Position numbers and translations under genes: made by a program. Under the pieces are notes generated by a model. That model was not told the DNA's origin. It worked only from the letters and a program-made list of their open reading frames with translations, and did no database searches. From Abditibacterium sp. (GTDB lineage Bacteria > Armatimonadota > Abditibacteriia > Abditibacteriales > Abditibacteriaceae): a DNA stretch of 64,000 nucleotides. The stretch lies in NCBI GenBank assembly GCA_030448265.1, contig JAUJNG010000003.1, positions 186,001 through 250,000 of the forward strand, in the 5' to 3' direction. Positions 61,284-64,000 of the stretch are shown in pieces; position 1 is the stretch's first letter, and every line of letters starts with the position of its first letter.

Positions 61284-61745
61284 TCATGTTGCGAAATAGA
61301 ACGCTTCTTCGTGCCAATAGTGCAGAAGCCACTTTTCTGATACCGGCCAAATTGAAACATCATCACTGGCGGGATAACAGAAGTCGTCCCAAAACTTGAG
61401 AAAGATGCTCCACTCTGTAACTACATCCGTGTCAGGCTGCCAAGAAACGAAAATTTGCTCTTCTTCCTGTTTCACTCGTGAGCAAAGCCACTGCCGAACT
61501 TCTTCTGTATCTCTATTCTCAGTATCAACTTCTGCAATGGACGAAAACAGATCTGGCGACGGGCGAAAGTCGTTGCTTCTGCCATCCACAAATTGCAACG
61601 AACGCTCCCAAACGGCCTTTGCTCGTGCCGGAGAAAGAGGCCGAATTCTCGATAACTCATCGGGCATGATGCATGAACGGTCTTGCTCCCAACGCCATTT
61701 TAGCGGAAAAGATTCCATCAGCTGATAATCATCGTTGCTCATCAT
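61284..61745 (-). CDS. DUF2947-like small protein
   Basis: About 153 residues from ATG 61745. Trp-rich and acidic, with KWRWEQDRSCIMPDELSRIRPLSPARAKAVWERS and TEWSIFLKFWDDFCYPASDD. The layout (PL...RA..LW early, ...T.W..F...W..F late) resembles DUF2947 proteins and some cytosolic immunity proteins. Base composition is less GC-rich than neighbours, suggesting acquisition. No toxin gene is adjacent, and the function is unknown. An extension upstream to 61838 is open, but no ribosome site supports either start. Confidence 0.55.
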   Translation of the reverse strand: MMSNDDYQLMESFPLKWRWEQDRSCIMPDELSRIRPLSPARAKAVWERSLQFVDGRSNDFRPSPDLFSSIAEVDTENRDTEEVRQWLCSRVKQEEEQIFVSWQPDTDVVTEWSIFLKFWDDFCYPASDDVSIWPVSEKWLLHYWHEEAFYFAT

Positions 61746-61841
61746 ATTTGATATTTCACCGCACGCAGCCAAGGCGCGCACCGACCTAACAATGTTATTA
61801 TGCCGATGGACGTGCGGCATAATTGAACAACACCACATTTC

Positions 61842-62576
61842 TCAAACCGGTTCCGGCCCCGAAAATCCTGCCAAGACCGACGCCGCGCGCGCTTTGACCT
61901 CATCGGCGCGCTCGCGGCCGACCAGTTCCTCAACCCGTGCATACGCCTCCGACAATCCCGAACGCCGCTTCAAACCGTGCGAATCGGTCGCCAGCACGAC
62001 CTCGCGGTAGCGCCGCAGCATCGCCTCGCCCGCCGTCTGCGGATCGGCGCCGTGATGGCCCAGGAGTGACCCCGCCGTGATTTGCAGCCACGCGCCCGCT
62101 TCGACAAGGGCATCGAGGCGCGCCCCATCGTCGCGGAAAAAGGCGTGGCGTTCGGGATGCGCCACGATGGGCCGCGTGCCGCGTTCAAGCAGCCAGCCGA
62201 CGTGTTCCCTTTCGCCGTCGGGGTGCAGTCGCGGCTCCCAGGGCCACTCCCAGAGCGAAAAATCGCGCCTGTCGCCCAGATGACACAAGGTTTCCGCATT
62301 GTAATCGGCGCGGAAGAGTTCGAGGTTGGAAACCTGAATTTCGCAGCCAGGCCAGACGCGCACCGCGATTTTGGCGCGCTGGAGTTCGGCGTTGAGCGCG
62401 GTGACGCGGGGCAAAATCTCAGCGCGATAAAGGCGCAGGAAGCGGTGATGGTGCGGCGTGGCGATGATGTCGGTGATGCCGTCCTTATGCGCCAGGCGCG
62501 CCAGTTCGAGACTCTCTTCGAGATTTTGCGGGCCGTCGTCGGTGGCGGGCAGGATGTGGCAGTGGAGATCGAGCAT
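61842..62576 (-). CDS. cpsB: CpsB/YwqE-type tyrosine-protein phosphatase (PHP family)
   Basis: A 244-residue manganese phosphatase. Metal ligands are seen in DLHCHILPATDDGP, ATPHHH, PGCEIQV, VAHPERH and ATDSHG, in the correct order for CapC/CpsB. It removes phosphate from the tyrosine-rich tail of the capsule kinase (BY-kinase), controlling polysaccharide chain length. No BY-kinase or Wzz gene is within the window. It fits the glycan genes elsewhere here. ATG 62576 begins at the first motif. Confidence 0.92.
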   Translation of the reverse strand: MLDLHCHILPATDDGPQNLEESLELARLAHKDGITDIIATPHHHRFLRLYRAEILPRVTALNAELQRAKIAVRVWPGCEIQVSNLELFRADYNAETLCHLGDRRDFSLWEWPWEPRLHPDGEREHVGWLLERGTRPIVAHPERHAFFRDDGARLDALVEAGAWLQITAGSLLGHHGADPQTAGEAMLRRYREVVLATDSHGLKRRSGLSEAYARVEELVGRERADEVKARAASVLAGFSGPEPV

Positions 62577-62610
62577 GGGAGGAGTTTGGCCGCATCAGGG
62601 CCGGTGATAA

Positions 62611-62642
62611 ACGAAAACGCGCCCTCTTTCGAGAGCGCGTTT
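62611..62642 (-). terminator. Rho-independent terminator of the DUF4394 gene
   Basis: On the minus strand ACGCGCTCTC, loop GAAA, GAGGGCGCGT (one mismatch) and then TTTCGTTT. It lies 18 bases after the DUF4394 stop. Confidence 0.88.
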
Positions 62643-62659
62643 AGGGAGATGAAACGATT

Positions 62660-63664
62660 TTACGGCACGATGGCCAGACCAAGGAGCGTGGGACTGCCCG
62701 TCACGCCCACGGTGCCCACCAAGGTGGCGCGGCCCGTGCCCAGATCGACGGTGTAGAGGCCCGACTCGGTCGAGAGGAAGGCGGTGTTGTTGCCTGGCGC
62801 GATGTCGAAGCCGGTCAGACCGCTCAAATTGATGCCCAGCCTGCCGACTGTGAAGAGCTGGCCCGTGTTGGGCGAAACCGCCGCGCTGCTGCCCGAGGCG
62901 GGACGGCCCTGGGTCACCAGGGTGTTGGTGAAAGCGTCGAGGGCGTAGTTCACGGTTCCGGTCGAGGCATCGGAATCGTTGTTGGTGTAAGCGGCGCCCA
63001 CGACGCGCGCGGCGACGTTCTGGTTGACGTCGCCCGCCGCGAAGGTGAGGAGGCCGTCGCCCTGCACTCCTGGAGTGGCGGCGTCGCTGTCAACGACGGC
63101 GCCGGTATCGGGGTTGAGGCGGAAATTGGTGCGTTCGGGAGAGACCACGCGGATGCGGTCAACGCGGCTGCCGTCGGGGTTGAGGACGTTGGGGTTGAAA
63201 TCGAAGCCCACGTCGCCGGTGGCGCCAGGAGCGTTGAAGCCCGCGCCGACGGGCGAAAGCGTGGCCGCGTTGTTGTTGATGTCGATGCGCAGAAGCTGGA
63301 AGCTGCCGTTGGCGCGGCGGCTCAAGCCATAAAGTCCCGTCGTTGCGCCTCCCGAAGGCGCGAAGCGGAAGTCGATGGCCAGCAGGTTCTCGCCGCTACC
63401 AAGGCCGGAAACGGAGAGCGCGGTCGTGGTGCCAGGCGTGCGGGTGTTGAAACGCACGAGCTGGTTGTTGGCCGTAAGCCCAATCACGGTTGCCGAAGGC
63501 ACGTCGGCGGGAGTTGGGCTGGGCGTGGGCGTGGGATTGGCGCCCGAAGTGGGCGTCGGGGTCGGCGTGATACCGTTGTTGTTGCCGCCGCCGCAGCCCG
63601 CCAGGAACATCAGGGGCAGGGCCAGACTCGCGGCCACGAGCCGCATTGTCGATTTCGCAAACAT
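62660..63664 (-). CDS. DUF4394 lipoprotein
   Basis: A 334-residue lipoprotein. Signal peptide with lipobox LAGC, a Gly/Asn/Thr/Pro-rich linker (PTPTPTSGANPTPTP), then the DUF4394 domain: VIGLTANNQLVRFNTRTPG, LLAIDFRFAPSGGATTGLYGL, VGFDFNPNVLNPDGSRVDRIRVV, RTNFRLNPDTGAVVD and GRATLVGTVGV. The family folds as a beta-propeller-like surface domain of unknown function. GAGGAGATCTT lies just before ATG 63664, a strong ribosome site. Confidence 0.92.
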   Translation of the reverse strand: MFAKSTMRLVAASLALPLMFLAGCGGGNNNGITPTPTPTSGANPTPTPSPTPADVPSATVIGLTANNQLVRFNTRTPGTTTALSVSGLGSGENLLAIDFRFAPSGGATTGLYGLSRRANGSFQLLRIDINNNAATLSPVGAGFNAPGATGDVGFDFNPNVLNPDGSRVDRIRVVSPERTNFRLNPDTGAVVDSDAATPGVQGDGLLTFAAGDVNQNVAARVVGAAYTNNDSDASTGTVNYALDAFTNTLVTQGRPASGSSAAVSPNTGQLFTVGRLGINLSGLTGFDIAPGNNTAFLSTESGLYTVDLGTGRATLVGTVGVTGSPTLLGLAIVP

Positions 63665-63797
63665 AAGATCTCCTCGAAATGATTAAATAGCTGCGCGCAA
63701 GAAGAATTGGAGCGCCATCGGAAAATGGAAAATCGCCGGTGCCGTCAACGCTTGGCTGGGCGATAGTATGACAAGATTTGCAAGGGAAATCCCCGAT

Positions 63798-64000
63798 TTA
63801 TTTTCGCGTCGTGGTGGCGCAGTGAAATGAAATCTGGGCGTGCGCCGCGCCGCGATAGCTGCCGCTATGCGGCGCGCAGTCGAAAAAGTCGCGTCCCACG
63901 GCAACCGCGACATTGCCAGGGGAAGCCGCGCGTCCCAGGGTGGGATCGAAGGCGTGCCAGTGGCCCTCGACCCAGATTTCGGCCCAGGCGTGCATTTGCC
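63798..64000 (-). CDS. Transglutaminase-like protein, C-terminal part (cut by window end)
   Basis: Open at the right edge; the last 67 residues are visible. HAWAEIWVEGHWHAFDPTLG is the His-Asp part of the transglutaminase-like (papain-fold) catalytic triad: His in HAW and Asp in FDPT. The catalytic Cys would lie upstream of the edge. The remainder (GRDFFDCAPHSGSYRG) matches the usual end of such domains. In bacteria these are often proteases or amidases linked to cyanophycin or peptide metabolism. Family secure, substrate unknown. Confidence 0.8.
   Translation of the reverse strand, partial: QMHAWAEIWVEGHWHAFDPTLGRAASPGNVAVAVGRDFFDCAPHSGSYRGAAHAQISFHCATTTRK

Overview
The window reads as chromosomal DNA of a GC-rich diderm bacterium, most likely from Armatimonadota or Abditibacteriota. 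Three things point there: an H-X-G type II prepilin followed by [19 protein letters not shown] (10 kb), a DUF3084 coiled-coil protein paired with an RNase H-fold protein (17-19 kb), and a complete LPS-transport style set lptC/lptA/lptB/lptFG (3-8 kb). The last implies an outer membrane with an exported glycolipid. The phylum call is inference from gene content only.

Layout. 0-8 kb: two GT-C membrane glycosyltransferases, a GT2 enzyme and the Lpt export genes. 8-17 kb: an AraR-type regulator (GntR head, sugar-binding tail), a prepilin, a secreted glycoside hydrolase with two carbohydrate-binding modules, and a 4-kb LamG lipoprotein gene broken by five single-base indels. 17-30 kb: DUF3084 and its partner; a minus-strand run of two ABC-2 permeases; then RDD protein, pepA, map, a small exported protein, a polysaccharide deacetylase and a PAP2-fold protein. 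30-34 kb: membrane protein, O-antigen-ligase-like protein and CBM6-like protein in one operon, then a DUF2207 protein; all four carry indels or a nonsense codon. 34-43 kb: galE, a PIN-domain protein, an exported protein, a two-gene AAA ATPase/TOPRIM system, a G5/3D cell-wall protein, three tRNAs (Arg, Gly, Pro), an HNH nuclease and purM. 43.5-47 kb: an IS982-like element, an Ala-rich membrane protein and purF. 47.3-51.8 kb: a lower-GC island holding two copies of an unusual cassette (NlpC/P60-like tail plus membrane-anchored beta-propeller). 52-64 kb: wecB, an AI-2E permease, uppP, a TPR protein, a thioredoxin-like protein, a BatA/VWA protein, a DUF2947-like protein, cpsB, a DUF4394 lipoprotein and the end of a transglutaminase-like gene.

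Many genes fit one theme, building and exporting surface polysaccharide: GT-C and GT2 transferases, Lpt export, O-antigen-like ligase, galE, wecB, uppP, CpsB phosphatase and deacetylase.

Two features cut across the window. First, many intergenic gaps hold one long, nearly perfect inverted repeat (arms 24-54 bp, up to about 100 bp). Several belong to recurring families with conserved loops. Second, ten single-base indels fall in short homopolymers. Because one hits purF, at least some are probably assembly errors rather than true decay. The best candidates for something undescribed are the duplicated tail/propeller cassettes at 47.3-51.8 kb, the ATPase/TOPRIM pair at 37.7-39.5 kb and the palindrome families.
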